From: Anabaena sp. UHCC 0204
Lineage (GTDB): Bacteria > Cyanobacteriota > Cyanobacteriia > Cyanobacteriales > Nostocaceae
Assembly (NCBI RefSeq): GCF_009711975.1
Contig: NZ_VIKW01000011.1
Location: forward strand, 72,194 to 136,193
Direction: 5' to 3'
DNA length: 64,000 bases
Shown here one piece after another: positions 36,106 through 45,275 of the stretch. The notes below the pieces were generated by a model, which did not search any database, had not been told where the DNA came from, and saw only the letters and a list, made by a program, of their open reading frames with translations. The translations under genes and the position numbers were made by a program. Position 1 is the first letter of the stretch, and the number at the start of each line of letters is the position of its first letter.

Positions 36106-36326
36106 TCTAATTTACTGAAAAAACATTTAACAACCACATCCTGTAAATCCTTAAATCCTGTACTTCGACTATGGCTTCGCCACGCAGGCTATCGCTCAGT
36201 AACCACCTGATTCTGACAATTTTATCCTGTCAATCATTACCAGAAATCCAGTTTAATTTATTAAGTGATATCTAGAGCGATCGCACCATACCACACAAGA
36301 TAAAAATTAGTCTTCAATTTAAAATA

Positions 36327-36641
36327 ATGCCAATTACCACTCACAATTTAATAATAGCGGGTTTTCATGCCCTATCAGATCCTATTAGAATCAGCGTTAT
36401 AGAACTTCTGCGTCAGCGTGAACTTTGTGTATGTGATTTATGTGATGCTTTAGAAGTAAGTCAGTCTAAACTTTCTTTCCATCTCAAGACTCTCAAAGAA
36501 GCCAATTTAGTTAATAGCCGTCAGGAAGGACGATGGATTTATTATAGCTTGAATCTTTGCCAATTTCAGATTTTAGAAACATATTTAGCCGAATTTCACC
36601 TCAATTCTGTATTTTTATCTCCCCGTTCTCAGTGTGAATAG
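36327..36641 (+). CDS. ArsR/SmtB-family repressor with arsenite-type Cys motif
   Basis: The 104-residue winged-helix protein carries ALSDPIRISVIELLRQRELC, then VCDLCDALEVSQSKLSFHLK, then LVNSRQEGRWIYYSLN. Cys34, Cys36 and Cys39 (ELCVCDLC) match the alpha-3 metal site of classical ArsR proteins, which bind As(III) or Sb(III) and then leave DNA. No arsB, arsC or acr3 gene lies nearby; its neighbours are the RND pump and the phytase-like gene. Its target is therefore unclear. It could act on itself or at a distance. Confidence 0.9.
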   Translation: MPITTHNLIIAGFHALSDPIRISVIELLRQRELCVCDLCDALEVSQSKLSFHLKTLKEANLVNSRQEGRWIYYSLNLCQFQILETYLAEFHLNSVFLSPRSQCE

Positions 36642-36770
36642 TAAGCTGATCATTCTAGAGGACTAATATTTTATTTGTGAACAAGGCTAAGAAATAATAC
36701 GCACAAACATATGGTTTGAGTGTCAAAATATAGACAAGTACCAGCTAAGTCAAGCTGATTTTCACCTATT

Positions 36771-36811
36771 TTTAATTAATCCTTAACGATCCCTTATTTA
36801 TATCTTAACTT
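36771..36811 (+). promoter_or_regulatory. Pho box: four 8-bp direct repeats at 11-bp spacing
   Basis: TTTAATTA (36771), CTTAACGA (36782), CTTATTTA (36793) and CTTAACTT (36804) repeat every 11 bp with 3-bp spacers, matching the cyanobacterial PhoB/SphR consensus PyTTAAPyPy(T/A). A weaker fifth unit, TTTCACCT, precedes at 36760. A -10-like TAGATA follows at 36816. The downstream gene encodes a phytase/phosphatase-like protein, which fits phosphate-starvation control. Confidence 0.7.
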
Positions 36812-36922
36812 AATTTAGATATTTTCTAGATGATAGAAGGCATTTTTATCCATATCACACCATGGTGTTTATATCAAATAAACACCATTTTTTAGCAACA
36901 ACATCAACCTAAAAATATAACA

Positions 36923-39900
36923 ATGACAACTACACTACAACTTCATCTTAGTGGCACTATCCAACTCGATGGTGCAGAAATTTCTGATTTTGATCCCAAA
37001 TCAAAACGTTTATTTGTCACAGGAGAAGCCGCAGGTAAACCAGTTATTCAAGTTATAGATGTTGCTGATCCTTCTAACCCTACAAAATTCACAAATATTG
37101 ATCTTTCTAGCATTGGTGCAGGAGTACAAAGCGTTGCTGTTAGAAAAGGAATAGGAACTGCAAATAGTATTATTGCGATCGCTATTTCCGCTGAAACTAA
37201 CACCAACAATGGTAAAGTTGCGTTCTATGATGCAGCCACACTTACTAAACTTTCAGAAGTAGAAGTAGGTGCTTTACCTGATATGCTCACTTTCACTCCT
37301 GATGGTAGCAAACTACTCGTTGCCAACGAAGGAGAACCTAACGCAGATTATAGCATTGATCCAGAAGGTTCTGTTAGCATTATTGATGTTTCTGGAAATA
37401 TTGCTGCTTTAGATCAGAGTAAAGTTAGCACTGCTAATTTCCATGCTTTTAACGGTCAAGAAGCAGACTTAAAAGCAGAAGGAATTAGAATTTATGGACC
37501 CAATGCTTCTGCTGCACAGGATTTTGAACCAGAATATATAGCAGTTTCTCCAGATGGGAAAACTGCATTTATTGTCCTCCAAGAAAATAACGCTTTTGCC
37601 GTTTTAGATATTGCCACTGCTACCATTACTAAAATCGTTCCCCTTGGTTTTAAAGATCATAGCTTACCAGGAAATGGTTTTGATGCTAGTGATAGAGATG
37701 ATAAAATCAATATTCAAAATTGGCCAGTCTTCGGAATGTATCAACCGGATGGGATTAGCTCTTTTGAAATTGATGGCAAAACCTATTATATCACTGCAAA
37801 TGAAGGAGATGCACGTGATTATACTGCTTTTCAGGAAGAAGTTCGGATTAACAGTGATTCGGTAATACTTGACCCAGACGTATTTTCCAGTAACACCATT
37901 GCAGAACTAAAAGACAACGAAAATCTTGGTCGTTTAACTATCACTAATACTCTTGGTAAAAACGCAGATGGTAAATTTGAAAAATTATACACTCTTGGCG
38001 CACGTTCGTTTTCTATTTGGGATGATCAAGGTGAATTAGTATTTGATAGCGGTGATCAACTTGAACAAATCACCAAACAAAGAACTCCTGGATTATTCAA
38101 TGCTAACAACGGCAGTCCGAATGACTTTGATACTCGTTCTGATAATAAAGGACCAGAACCAGAAAGCGTCATTATTGGCATAGTTGATGGTAAAACCTAT
38201 GGATTTATCGGCTTAGAAAGAGCCGGTGGTGGTGTAATGGTTTATGACCTTAGTAACCCCACTAACCCTAAGTTTGTCCAATATATTCGCACAGAAGGTG
38301 ATATTAGTCCTGAAGGTTTAAAATTCATTTCGGCGCAAGATAGCCCCAATGGTAAACCTTTATTAGCAGTAGCTAATGAAGTTAGTAATACTGTGAGTTT
38401 CTATGAAATAGGACAAGTCAAACTTACTAATTACGACTTTACAGATTTACCCAAATTAGGAACAACCAGCAACAATGAAGATATTTTCTTAGGTGGTTTT
38501 TCTGGCTTATATTTTCAAGGAATTGCTGCTAATGGAAACCTGAAATTTGTTACCCATACAGATAGAGGTCCAAATGGCGAACCCACGGGACAAAATAGAC
38601 CATTTTTATTACCCAATTTTCAGCCAGAAATAGTTAGCTTTGAATTGAATCGCAGCACTAATCAAATTACAATTACTCAAAGAACCGGTTTATTTCGCCC
38701 AGATGGTACTACTCCTTTAACAGGGCTTCCTAATTTACAAGCTGGTGCTGGTGGTACGGCTTATACTGATGAATTAGGTGTTGATTTAGCTGGTAACATA
38801 TTACATAATGATCCTTTTGGTGCAGATTTAGAAGGGATTGTAGTTGCACCTAATGGTGATTATTGGATGGTAGATGAATACCGTCCAGCAATTTATCAAT
38901 TCGATGTCAATGGTAAATTACTCAACCGATTTATTCCCCTTGGAACTGCAACAGCCGCAAATCAAACAGTAGGAACTTTTGGTACAGAAATATTTCCAGA
39001 AGTTTATGCTCAACGTCGCAACAATCGTGGTTTTGAAGCTGTAGCTTTAGAAGGTAATAAACTCTATGCTTTCATTCAAAGTCCCATTGATAATCCTGAT
39101 AATGCTGGAGATACAACATCAAGAGGTTCTCGAAATTTACGCATTTTAGAATTTGATATTGTCACTAACCAAGTTACAGCCGAATATCTATATCTTCTCG
39201 ATGATATTACTGGTAGTGGTAGTGCAAGAACTGATAAAATTGGTGATGCTGTATCTTTAGGTAATGGAAAATTTGCAGTTGTTGAACGAGATGATCGTAG
39301 TGATCAAACTGCTAATAAACTCATCTATGAGATTGATTTAGCTCAAGCAACTAATATCAATAATTCCGCTAATTTAACCAGCATACCCGCAGGTAAAACT
39401 ATTGAACAGCTATCTGTGGCTGAATTAGCATCCGCTAATATTACTCCTGTTAAAAAGAGGATTCTTGCTAATGCGGCTGATTTGGGTTATACCGGAGTTG
39501 AAAAGTTAGAAGGTTTAGCTTTAGTAGCTCCAAATACTTTTGCTATCATTAATGACAATGATTTTAATGTTGGTGGCACAAATATTCCTTCGAGATTGGG
39601 TATCATTGAATTACCCTATGATCTGAAACGTGAAGATTCTCTTATCGCTAATACGAACAATATCTTTACTATTAGAGGTAAAGAAAATAAGATTAGGTTA
39701 AAGGTTACGTTAACAGAATCTAATGCTAATTTTGTCAATGAATTTGGTGTATTTATTGTTGATAATGCGGAAGGAAAAATAGACGGGATTTATCCAGGGC
39801 AAGCTGGTTATGATGAGGCAGCTTTTGCCAGAATTAAAGTTCAAGGACAAGTTATCCTTTCTGCTATTAGCAATCGTCCTAATGGTTTCAACATTAGCAA

Positions 39901-40681
39901 TATTTCTAGGTTACTAGAATTTAATTCTAGTCAGCACGTAAAGTTCTATTTGGTGCAGAATAATACTACTGATGTTTTCAGAACTAGCACTAGCACAAAT
40001 ATCAATATCCTATTTGCAGATGTTTCTACTCAGACAATTACCAATTTAGGAGATGATGGTTTTACTCTTGCTTGGAAAGATGGTTCTGGGAGAAATGCAG
40101 ATTTTAAAGATTTAGTTGTCGAAATTAAATCAACAACTGAACAGTTAACCTTGGGAACTGCATTACAAAGTCAATTTGAGGGAGAAGTTATTGATTTAAG
40201 AACTCAAGTAGGATTAGTAAAGGCTGATTTTTCTGTTTATCGAGAAGCAGCATTTAATAATGAAGTCTATTTCTATAGAGTAGATAATGCTCAAGGGCAA
40301 ATTGGTGATTTACAAACTAATGCAAGTAGTTCAGCAGCTTATTTACAAGCAGCACTTAATAGTTTGATAAAAGATGCTCAAACTGGAGAGATAGTTAAAT
40401 TAGCTGTTGGGAATCAAGGGATTTCCCAAGTTAGTGCGATGATTGCGGCTGGATCAATTTTAGCCCCTATGATTATCGTTAATGGTACGTTATCTCAACT
40501 AACTGATAGCAACACTAATAATGATCCTAAGGTCTATTTTCCCTATCTAGGAATTAATTCAGATAAGGCTGATCATATTCGGATGTTAGGAGATAATATA
40601 TTTGGCTTTGAAGATTTACCCAATGGTGGAGATAAAGATTACAACGATATTATTATCTCGGCTAAATTGAGTATTGCTTAA
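36923..40681 (+). CDS. Large secreted choice-of-anchor / esterase-like phytase protein with DUF4114 end
   Basis: The 1252-residue protein combines three parts. Residues ~1-500 are a beta-propeller-like choice-of-anchor I domain (VIQVIDVADPSNPTKF, DMLTFTPDGSKLLVANEGEP, GISSFEIDGKTYYITANEGD, YDLSNPTNPKFVQYI). About 510-910 is an esterase-like phytase domain (GGFSGLYFQGIAANGNLKFV, THTDRGPNG, GADLEGIVVAPNGDYWMVDE). The C-terminus is two DUF4114-like domains (LAWKDGSGRNADFKDLVVEI; FGFEDLPNGGDKDYNDIII). It has no N-terminal signal peptide, so secretion by a type I system using its C-terminus is likely. The upstream Pho box suggests release of phosphate from organic sources. Confidence 0.88.
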   Translation: MTTTLQLHLSGTIQLDGAEISDFDPKSKRLFVTGEAAGKPVIQVIDVADPSNPTKFTNIDLSSIGAGVQSVAVRKGIGTANSIIAIAISAETNTNNGKVAFYDAATLTKLSEVEVGALPDMLTFTPDGSKLLVANEGEPNADYSIDPEGSVSIIDVSGNIAALDQSKVSTANFHAFNGQEADLKAEGIRIYGPNASAAQDFEPEYIAVSPDGKTAFIVLQENNAFAVLDIATATITKIVPLGFKDHSLPGNGFDASDRDDKINIQNWPVFGMYQPDGISSFEIDGKTYYITANEGDARDYTAFQEEVRINSDSVILDPDVFSSNTIAELKDNENLGRLTITNTLGKNADGKFEKLYTLGARSFSIWDDQGELVFDSGDQLEQITKQRTPGLFNANNGSPNDFDTRSDNKGPEPESVIIGIVDGKTYGFIGLERAGGGVMVYDLSNPTNPKFVQYIRTEGDISPEGLKFISAQDSPNGKPLLAVANEVSNTVSFYEIGQVKLTNYDFTDLPKLGTTSNNEDIFLGGFSGLYFQGIAANGNLKFVTHTDRGPNGEPTGQNRPFLLPNFQPEIVSFELNRSTNQITITQRTGLFRPDGTTPLTGLPNLQAGAGGTAYTDELGVDLAGNILHNDPFGADLEGIVVAPNGDYWMVDEYRPAIYQFDVNGKLLNRFIPLGTATAANQTVGTFGTEIFPEVYAQRRNNRGFEAVALEGNKLYAFIQSPIDNPDNAGDTTSRGSRNLRILEFDIVTNQVTAEYLYLLDDITGSGSARTDKIGDAVSLGNGKFAVVERDDRSDQTANKLIYEIDLAQATNINNSANLTSIPAGKTIEQLSVAELASANITPVKKRILANAADLGYTGVEKLEGLALVAPNTFAIINDNDFNVGGTNIPSRLGIIELPYDLKREDSLIANTNNIFTIRGKENKIRLKVTLTESNANFVNEFGVFIVDNAEGKIDGIYPGQAGYDEAAFARIKVQGQVILSAISNRPNGFNISNISRLLEFNSSQHVKFYLVQNNTTDVFRTSTSTNINILFADVSTQTITNLGDDGFTLAWKDGSGRNADFKDLVVEIKSTTEQLTLGTALQSQFEGEVIDLRTQVGLVKADFSVYREAAFNNEVYFYRVDNAQGQIGDLQTNASSSAAYLQAALNSLIKDAQTGEIVKLAVGNQGISQVSAMIAAGSILAPMIIVNGTLSQLTDSNTNNDPKVYFPYLGINSDKADHIRMLGDNIFGFEDLPNGGDKDYNDIIISAKLSIA

Positions 40682-40725
40682 GTAACTATACCTGTTACCT
40701 GTCAATTATCAATTACCAACAACCC

Positions 40726-40840
40726 GACGTTGCTAAATTGGCAGATGATTTTTGGAGGTAGTAGAGACGTTCCATGGAACGTCTCTACTAAGGTCTTGAA
40801 CGTATGCAAAATTATTTTCATCGCTAAAATCAGCAACGTC
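40726..40840. repeat. MITE-like element with 32-bp perfect palindrome and target duplication
   Basis: Terminal repeats GACGTTGCT (40726-40734) and AGCAACGTC (40832-40840) are perfect inverses and are flanked on both sides by CAACCC. Inside is a perfect 32-bp palindrome (40759-40790, half-site TAGTAGAGACGTTCCA). The ends belong to the GTTGCTGA group seen at 10062 and 13272. Confidence 0.7.
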
Positions 40841-40860
40841 CAACCCTTCATTCCAGACCT

Positions 40861-40900
40861 AAAAAACAAATCCCCGCAACCTTTTTAGATTACAGGGATT
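40861..40900 (-). terminator. Intrinsic terminator of tRNA-fMet
   Basis: On the minus strand, AATCCCTGTAA (40900 downward) pairs with TTGCGGGGATT with two G-U pairs and is followed by TTTGTTTTTT. It lies 13 nt past the tRNA CCA end. This is a classic Rho-independent terminator. Confidence 0.8.
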
Positions 40901-40913
40901 CATTATTTTTATT

Positions 40914-40990
<77 letters not shown>

Positions 40991-41050
40991 TCGCTTTTGT
41001 CGTTTGTCTCTCGACTTCTTTAATATAGCGCGAAGTCAAAAGTTTGTCAA

Positions 41051-42004
41051 CTACAAAAGCGATAATTCTCCAATTACTTCCAAACGCTTGTATTTCCCCA
41101 GGTTCATAAATTTCTCGGATAGGCTTTGGGCAATGCTAGGGCTAATCCAGCCCATTTGTTGGAGGATGTGAATAGCTACGGCATATTTAGCGCGTTTTGA
41201 GCCATCCATGACTTTAATTGCTAATCCCATACCTTCACCAAGTCGGCTAATACACTGTACTCCTTCCGCTCCGGATTTACTCACTAATTCGCTAGGAGTT
41301 AGGCGCATCAATTCTGTGTCGAATTCTCCGTTTCCGGCGACCATTGTCGGATGATGGTTCATGGCGCGGACAATGCGTTCCATATCCACGCTATTGCTAG
41401 AAGCCAGGACAGCATATAAAGAGGCCATTTGACTGAGTTGCATTAAATATGTAGGTGCGCCACAGTCATCATGGGCGGTGAGAAACTCTTCTGCTGGCAT
41501 TCGTAGTAATTCTGCTATTTTGGTGATAATTAACTGTTGGACTGGGTGTTTACGATCCAAATAGTTAGTTAATGGCCAATGGCGTTGCTGACAAACCGCT
41601 AACATTCCCGCGTGTTTACCAGAGCAGTTATATTCGAGAGGACTACGTTTACCTTCAGGAATTGGGCAATGGAGGGCATTTATGTCAATATCTGCTCGCC
41701 ACAGGATGTTAAATACCTGTCTTACCTGTTCTATACTGGCTTTGTGGGAACTGGTAATAATGGCTAAGTCTCGATCGCTCAATCCATAGCGTTCTAATGT
41801 GCCTGTGCTAGTGACAGCCAGTGCTTGAAAGGGTTTGAGGGCTGAACGGACAAATGCAGCAGTTTCGGCGTTACCGGCCACAGAAAGCACCCGTCCCCGG
41901 TCATCGCTAACAACAGCCTGGACTATATGCCGAGATTCGATAATACCTTCACGCAGTAACCGGACTTCCAGTGCTGCGGCTTGAGTTCTTTTTCCCATTG
42001 TCAT
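41051..42004 (-). CDS. L-asparaginase, Rhizobium AnsA-type (asparaginase II family)
   Basis: The 317-residue protein starts MTMGKRTQAAALEVRLLREG. Family segments include GIIESRHIVQAVVSDDRGRV, RSALKPFQALAVTSTG, ITSSHKASIEQV, LEYNCSGKHAGMLAVCQQRH (with the Ser-Gly-Lys-His motif and Cys), HDDCGAPTYLMQLSQMA and LVSKSGAEGVQCI. This is the Rhizobium etli-type asparaginase fold, related to serine-dependent amidases rather than to E. coli AnsB. It hydrolyses asparagine to aspartate and ammonia. It is the third gene of a minus-strand run rsfS, CGLD27, asparaginase, in an order often kept in cyanobacteria. Confidence 0.88.
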   Translation of the reverse strand: MTMGKRTQAAALEVRLLREGIIESRHIVQAVVSDDRGRVLSVAGNAETAAFVRSALKPFQALAVTSTGTLERYGLSDRDLAIITSSHKASIEQVRQVFNILWRADIDINALHCPIPEGKRSPLEYNCSGKHAGMLAVCQQRHWPLTNYLDRKHPVQQLIITKIAELLRMPAEEFLTAHDDCGAPTYLMQLSQMASLYAVLASSNSVDMERIVRAMNHHPTMVAGNGEFDTELMRLTPSELVSKSGAEGVQCISRLGEGMGLAIKVMDGSKRAKYAVAIHILQQMGWISPSIAQSLSEKFMNLGKYKRLEVIGELSLL

Positions 42005-42030
42005 GGGTTTATATCTATTTTGTTTGTGAA

Positions 42031-42080
42031 TGTCAGTTGTCAGTTGTTAGTTGTTGGTTATTAGTTGACAATTGTCAATT
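42031..42080. repeat. Heptamer-type tandem repeat
   Basis: Units like GTCAGTTGTCAGTTGTTAGT and TTGACAATTGTCAATT stand in tandem between the asparaginase and CGLD27 genes. This is a short-tandem-repeat block of the kind common between genes of heterocystous cyanobacteria. Confidence 0.6.
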
Positions 42081-42097
42081 ATTTTACCAATGACTAT

Positions 42098-42598
42098 TTA
42101 TAAGAAATGCCAGAGTATCGTACCAATAAGATACATAAGAGCCAAAGCAGCAAAGGTAGTTTGCAGGCGTTGGATAATGGGTTTAATTTCGTAGGTAACA
42201 ATTAGGCGATCGCGGGTCAGGACTTCTTGGGGTTTTGTCCAAGTTTGTCCATCGTACCATCCTGATTCTTCATAGAATACAGTGGGACTATTAAGGCGAT
42301 CGCGCACATAGAACCAACCTAAATATAACCGCACCAATACCAGCAGTACACTTACACTAGCGGCAGCAGATCCGCAAATGAGAAAATTAAAAATCTGCTT
42401 TTGGGGAGAAAAGCTGGCTGCGGCCACAGGTCCTGCTACCAGCCAAGACCAAGCCCAAATCCAAAAAATTTTCTTGGTGTAGTTGCCCCAGCTTAAGGTA
42501 CTATCCCAAAATAGCCAAGAGTTTTTTAATTCTTCATACTCATTGAGCGGTTGTTGTTCTGTTGGAACTGGGCAATTCTCAAGGGAGGATCGCATCAT
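42098..42598 (-). CDS. CGLD27 family membrane protein (Ycf36/DUF1230)
   Basis: The 166-residue protein has the family N-terminus CPVPTEQQPLNEYEELKNSW, then two membrane helices (WIWAWSWLVAGPVAAASF and FLICGSAAASVSVLLVLVRL), a DRLNSPTVFYEESGWYDGQT loop, the DRLIVTYEIKPIIQRL segment and a last helix TFAALALMYLIGTILWHFL. This is CGLD27, conserved in the green lineage and cyanobacteria and linked to photosynthesis or iron use in algae, with no proven activity. It starts 5 nt after the rsfS stop codon and is co-transcribed with it. Confidence 0.9.
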   Translation of the reverse strand: MMRSSLENCPVPTEQQPLNEYEELKNSWLFWDSTLSWGNYTKKIFWIWAWSWLVAGPVAAASFSPQKQIFNFLICGSAAASVSVLLVLVRLYLGWFYVRDRLNSPTVFYEESGWYDGQTWTKPQEVLTRDRLIVTYEIKPIIQRLQTTFAALALMYLIGTILWHFL

Positions 42599-42603
42599 CT
42601 TGG

Positions 42604-43041
42604 TTAACCCCCAACATTATCGGAGTTTGGTATTACAATACGTTCGGCGTGTCCCCAGAACGCTTCTAAATTATAAAACTCCCGTTCTCTTGGCATCATG
42701 ATATGGACGATAACATCACCATAATCTTGTAGAACCCAAGTTCCATCAACTTTCCCTTCTGTGCGTAGGGGTCGTCGTTGCCATTCAATTTCCACTTGTC
42801 CTTCGATTGCGTCAGCGATCGCTCTGACTTGTACCTTAGAATAACCAGTCATCATCACAAAGTAATCTGACAGGTAAGAAATATTTGCCACGTTTAGCAA
42901 AATAATTTCTCCAGCTTTGCGTCCTAAAGCCGCTTCAGCAATGGTTAGAGCTAAATTTTCACTTGTAGCCTCTATGTCAGTTTTAGGTCTGTTTACAGGG
43001 GTCTTTGTCAATGGAAAATTTCTTTGAAAAGATTCAGTCAT
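42604..43041 (-). CDS. rsfS: Ribosomal silencing factor RsfS
   Basis: The 145-residue protein has a divergent N-terminal tail followed by the RsfS/Iojap core: ALTIAEAALGRKAGEIILLN, ISYLSDYFVMMTGYSKVQVR, AIADAIEGQVE, EGKVDGTWVLQDYGDVIVHI and MMPREREFYNLEAFWGHAERI. It binds ribosomal protein uL14 and blocks joining of the subunits when nutrients are short. It heads the minus-strand run with CGLD27 and asparaginase. Confidence 0.96.
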   Translation of the reverse strand: MTESFQRNFPLTKTPVNRPKTDIEATSENLALTIAEAALGRKAGEIILLNVANISYLSDYFVMMTGYSKVQVRAIADAIEGQVEIEWQRRPLRTEGKVDGTWVLQDYGDVIVHIMMPREREFYNLEAFWGHAERIVIPNSDNVGG

Positions 43042-43774
43042 AAGACCTTGCGGTAAGTGGGAAACTCAGTCACTTTAGAGCTGAGAGGAATAGTATGGCT
43101 AACGCCACGCTACGCTATCGACATGGCTCACTAGCCACGACACGAGCGGTTTTAACCGCCTTAAATATTTCTTCATTACCGCCTTGGAGTTGGGCAATTC
43201 GGGGTACTTTTGTGATGTACTTTCAACGGGACAATTACCGATTCAAATTTTCCAACTCTGTACGCATAATGTATTGCACCGATGTGCCTCCCATTTCTGG
43301 GGTAATGTTAGCTTCGACCAGTTATAAGAGCTTGTTTAGACTTGCAACACTGTTTCAGTGACCTTAAAACTGTTTAATTGCAAATGACAGAGCAGGGAAC
43401 TAGCTATGCCTGACGGCACGCTGGCGCGAACGCATTCCGGGGTGTCGTGACTCAAATAACGGCTACCATGAGATTCCCTTCGACTTCGCTCGGCACAAGT
43501 CAGGGCAAGTGGCTCAGGGTGGTCTGGTCAGTACGGCTTGCTTGATTACTCTTGCAAGCTCAGTCCCTTTAGGGCTGGGTTACTGACTCAACCTCAGGTG
43601 CTTTTTCCTTTTGCAACTACTTGTTCAACTTACTTACCAATAAATAACAAATAAATGAATTGCAATTGTGTGAATAGGTTTTTTTGAATCGTAACATATC
43701 CTACACTGCAATCTGCACAGAGTCGGCTCTCTGAATAATATTGGTAGATAAATCCTAGTTTTTGGCGAATTTTG
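43042..43774. other. Long gene-poor region with dispersed-repeat and possible IS relics
   Basis: I find no credible gene in these 733 bases. An open frame at 43095-43361 on the plus strand has no recognisable product. On the minus strand, fragments such as EANITPEMGGTSVQYIMRTE are interrupted by stops, as in a decayed gene. Near 43562-43590 the sequence CAGTCCCTTTAGGGCTGGGT can fold and resembles the end structure of cyanobacterial IS200/IS605 elements. Upstream of it, 43400-43560 is unusually GC-rich for this window. I infer old mobile-element debris. Confidence 0.4.
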
Positions 43775-45046
43775 CTAAACTTCCTGTTTGGTGATGGTTG
43801 AAGAACTCACGGCTTTCCCATTGGCGGTCATGGAGCTAAATAATGTTTCATATTGATTTAAGGTTTGCTCAAAGGCATAATTATCTACTGCATACTGACG
43901 ACTTTTATCACCTAACTCTTGCACTTTTTCTGGTTTTTGGTATAACTCCAAAATTGCTGTAGCTAAAGCTTGGGGATCTTCTGGTGCAACTAAAATACCG
44001 CCACCACTTTTCTTAATGGCTTTAAATGCAGTTCCCTCTTCAGGTACAGAAGCTACCAATGCCCTGCCGCTGGCCAATAGCACTTGGATTTTTGATGGCA
44101 TATTAAAAGAAATCACATTTTTCTTCTGTACAACCAATCCCACATCCGCAGCAGCTAACATTTGTGGTAATTCCTGCCGGGGTTGAAAGGGGAGTAATAA
44201 AACGTTATCTGCACCAAAATCTAAACATTCCTGCTGTAATCGTTGTAAACCTTTGGCTTCACCAACAATCACAAAAGCAATATCTGGAATATCTCGAAGT
44301 TTGGCCGCAGCTTTAATAACTGTCTCTAAACCTTGGGTGAGAGCAATATTACCAGAATATAAAACTACAAATTTCCCCTTGAGGTTATGTACGGCACGGA
44401 AAGGGTTATCTTCCTTGGATAAAGGGCGGATAAAGTTGACATCAACCCAATTGGGAATTTGAACAATTTTTTGGGCGGGTACACCTTTGGCGACTAGATT
44501 ATCAACAAATCCTTCAGTAATAACACTAATTTTCCCAGCAGATGCGTAAGCGAATTTTTCTAAAGCTGTAAATACTTTGATCAGTAATTTATTTTTTAGT
44601 AAGCCAACATGGATTGCTGCTTCTGGGAGGATGTCTTGTAAATTGAGGACGACGGGGCAAGAACGCAAGAACCCTAACAAAGTGGCAGGAATACAGACTG
44701 GTAAAGATGGAGAGGTCAAAAGAATTACCTCTGGTCGCCAGCCTAAGAATGCTGGGAAGAAGCTGGTAACAACAAAACTAGCATCTAATAATACCCGATC
44801 TAAAAGATTCGGTTGGGGACGAATCCAAACATAACTACGTTGAATTTGGACACCATTGGTTTCTTCATTTATATAAAATTTACCTCGATATTCCTGATAA
44901 ATTTGTCGTTCGGGATAGTTAGGCATAGCTGTAACAACACGGACTTGGTGTCCACGTTTTACCAGTCCCTCGGCTAACTCAGTCATGAGTGGGGCTATAC
45001 CAATGGGTTCGGGGTGATAGTTGTAGGAGTAAATTAAAATTCGCAT
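43775..45046 (-). CDS. Glycosyltransferase family 4 (WcaI-like)
   Basis: The 423-residue protein starts MRILIYSYNYHPEPIGIAPL with TELAEGLVKRGHQVRVVTAM, the nucleotide-sugar GT-B N-terminal pattern of WcaI-like enzymes. The C-terminal half has VVLYSGNIALTQGLETVIKA, FVIVGEAKGL, VLLLPFQPRQELPQML and ALVASVPEEGTAFKAIKKSG with the retaining-GT EX7E-type region. It probably adds a sugar during extracellular polysaccharide synthesis. It lies on the minus strand downstream of a STAS-sugar transferase gene, separated by a terminator, so they may be controlled separately. Confidence 0.9.
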   Translation of the reverse strand: MRILIYSYNYHPEPIGIAPLMTELAEGLVKRGHQVRVVTAMPNYPERQIYQEYRGKFYINEETNGVQIQRSYVWIRPQPNLLDRVLLDASFVVTSFFPAFLGWRPEVILLTSPSLPVCIPATLLGFLRSCPVVLNLQDILPEAAIHVGLLKNKLLIKVFTALEKFAYASAGKISVITEGFVDNLVAKGVPAQKIVQIPNWVDVNFIRPLSKEDNPFRAVHNLKGKFVVLYSGNIALTQGLETVIKAAAKLRDIPDIAFVIVGEAKGLQRLQQECLDFGADNVLLLPFQPRQELPQMLAAADVGLVVQKKNVISFNMPSKIQVLLASGRALVASVPEEGTAFKAIKKSGGGILVAPEDPQALATAILELYQKPEKVQELGDKSRQYAVDNYAFEQTLNQYETLFSSMTANGKAVSSSTITKQEV

Positions 45047-45275
45047 AACAAAATCTGTCAGAATACCCTGGTTGTCCGGTTAAAGAAAGTTAACCCCTGT
45101 GGGAAATGGAAAATTTAAAAAGGGTCAATACCTGTCTTTGATCTCACTTGTCAAGTGAGTGAGGCATACATATTATATTGTCTTTTTAGATTCTTTTACT
45201 TTCAGTAACTTTTCGTTGAAGTTTTGGTAAATTTGGGTTTTTATTCGATGAACTCGGACAGGTTGGCATAAATAA

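Noticed and set aside
41051..43041. Riboswitch or attenuator in the rsfS-asparaginase run
   Set aside because: Intergenic gaps are 5 nt and about 90 nt of heptamer repeats; no structured leader was recognised.
43095..43361. Plus-strand frame of 88 codons in the gap after rsfS
   Set aside because: No recognisable product, unusual composition and repeat-like DNA. I treat it as non-coding debris.
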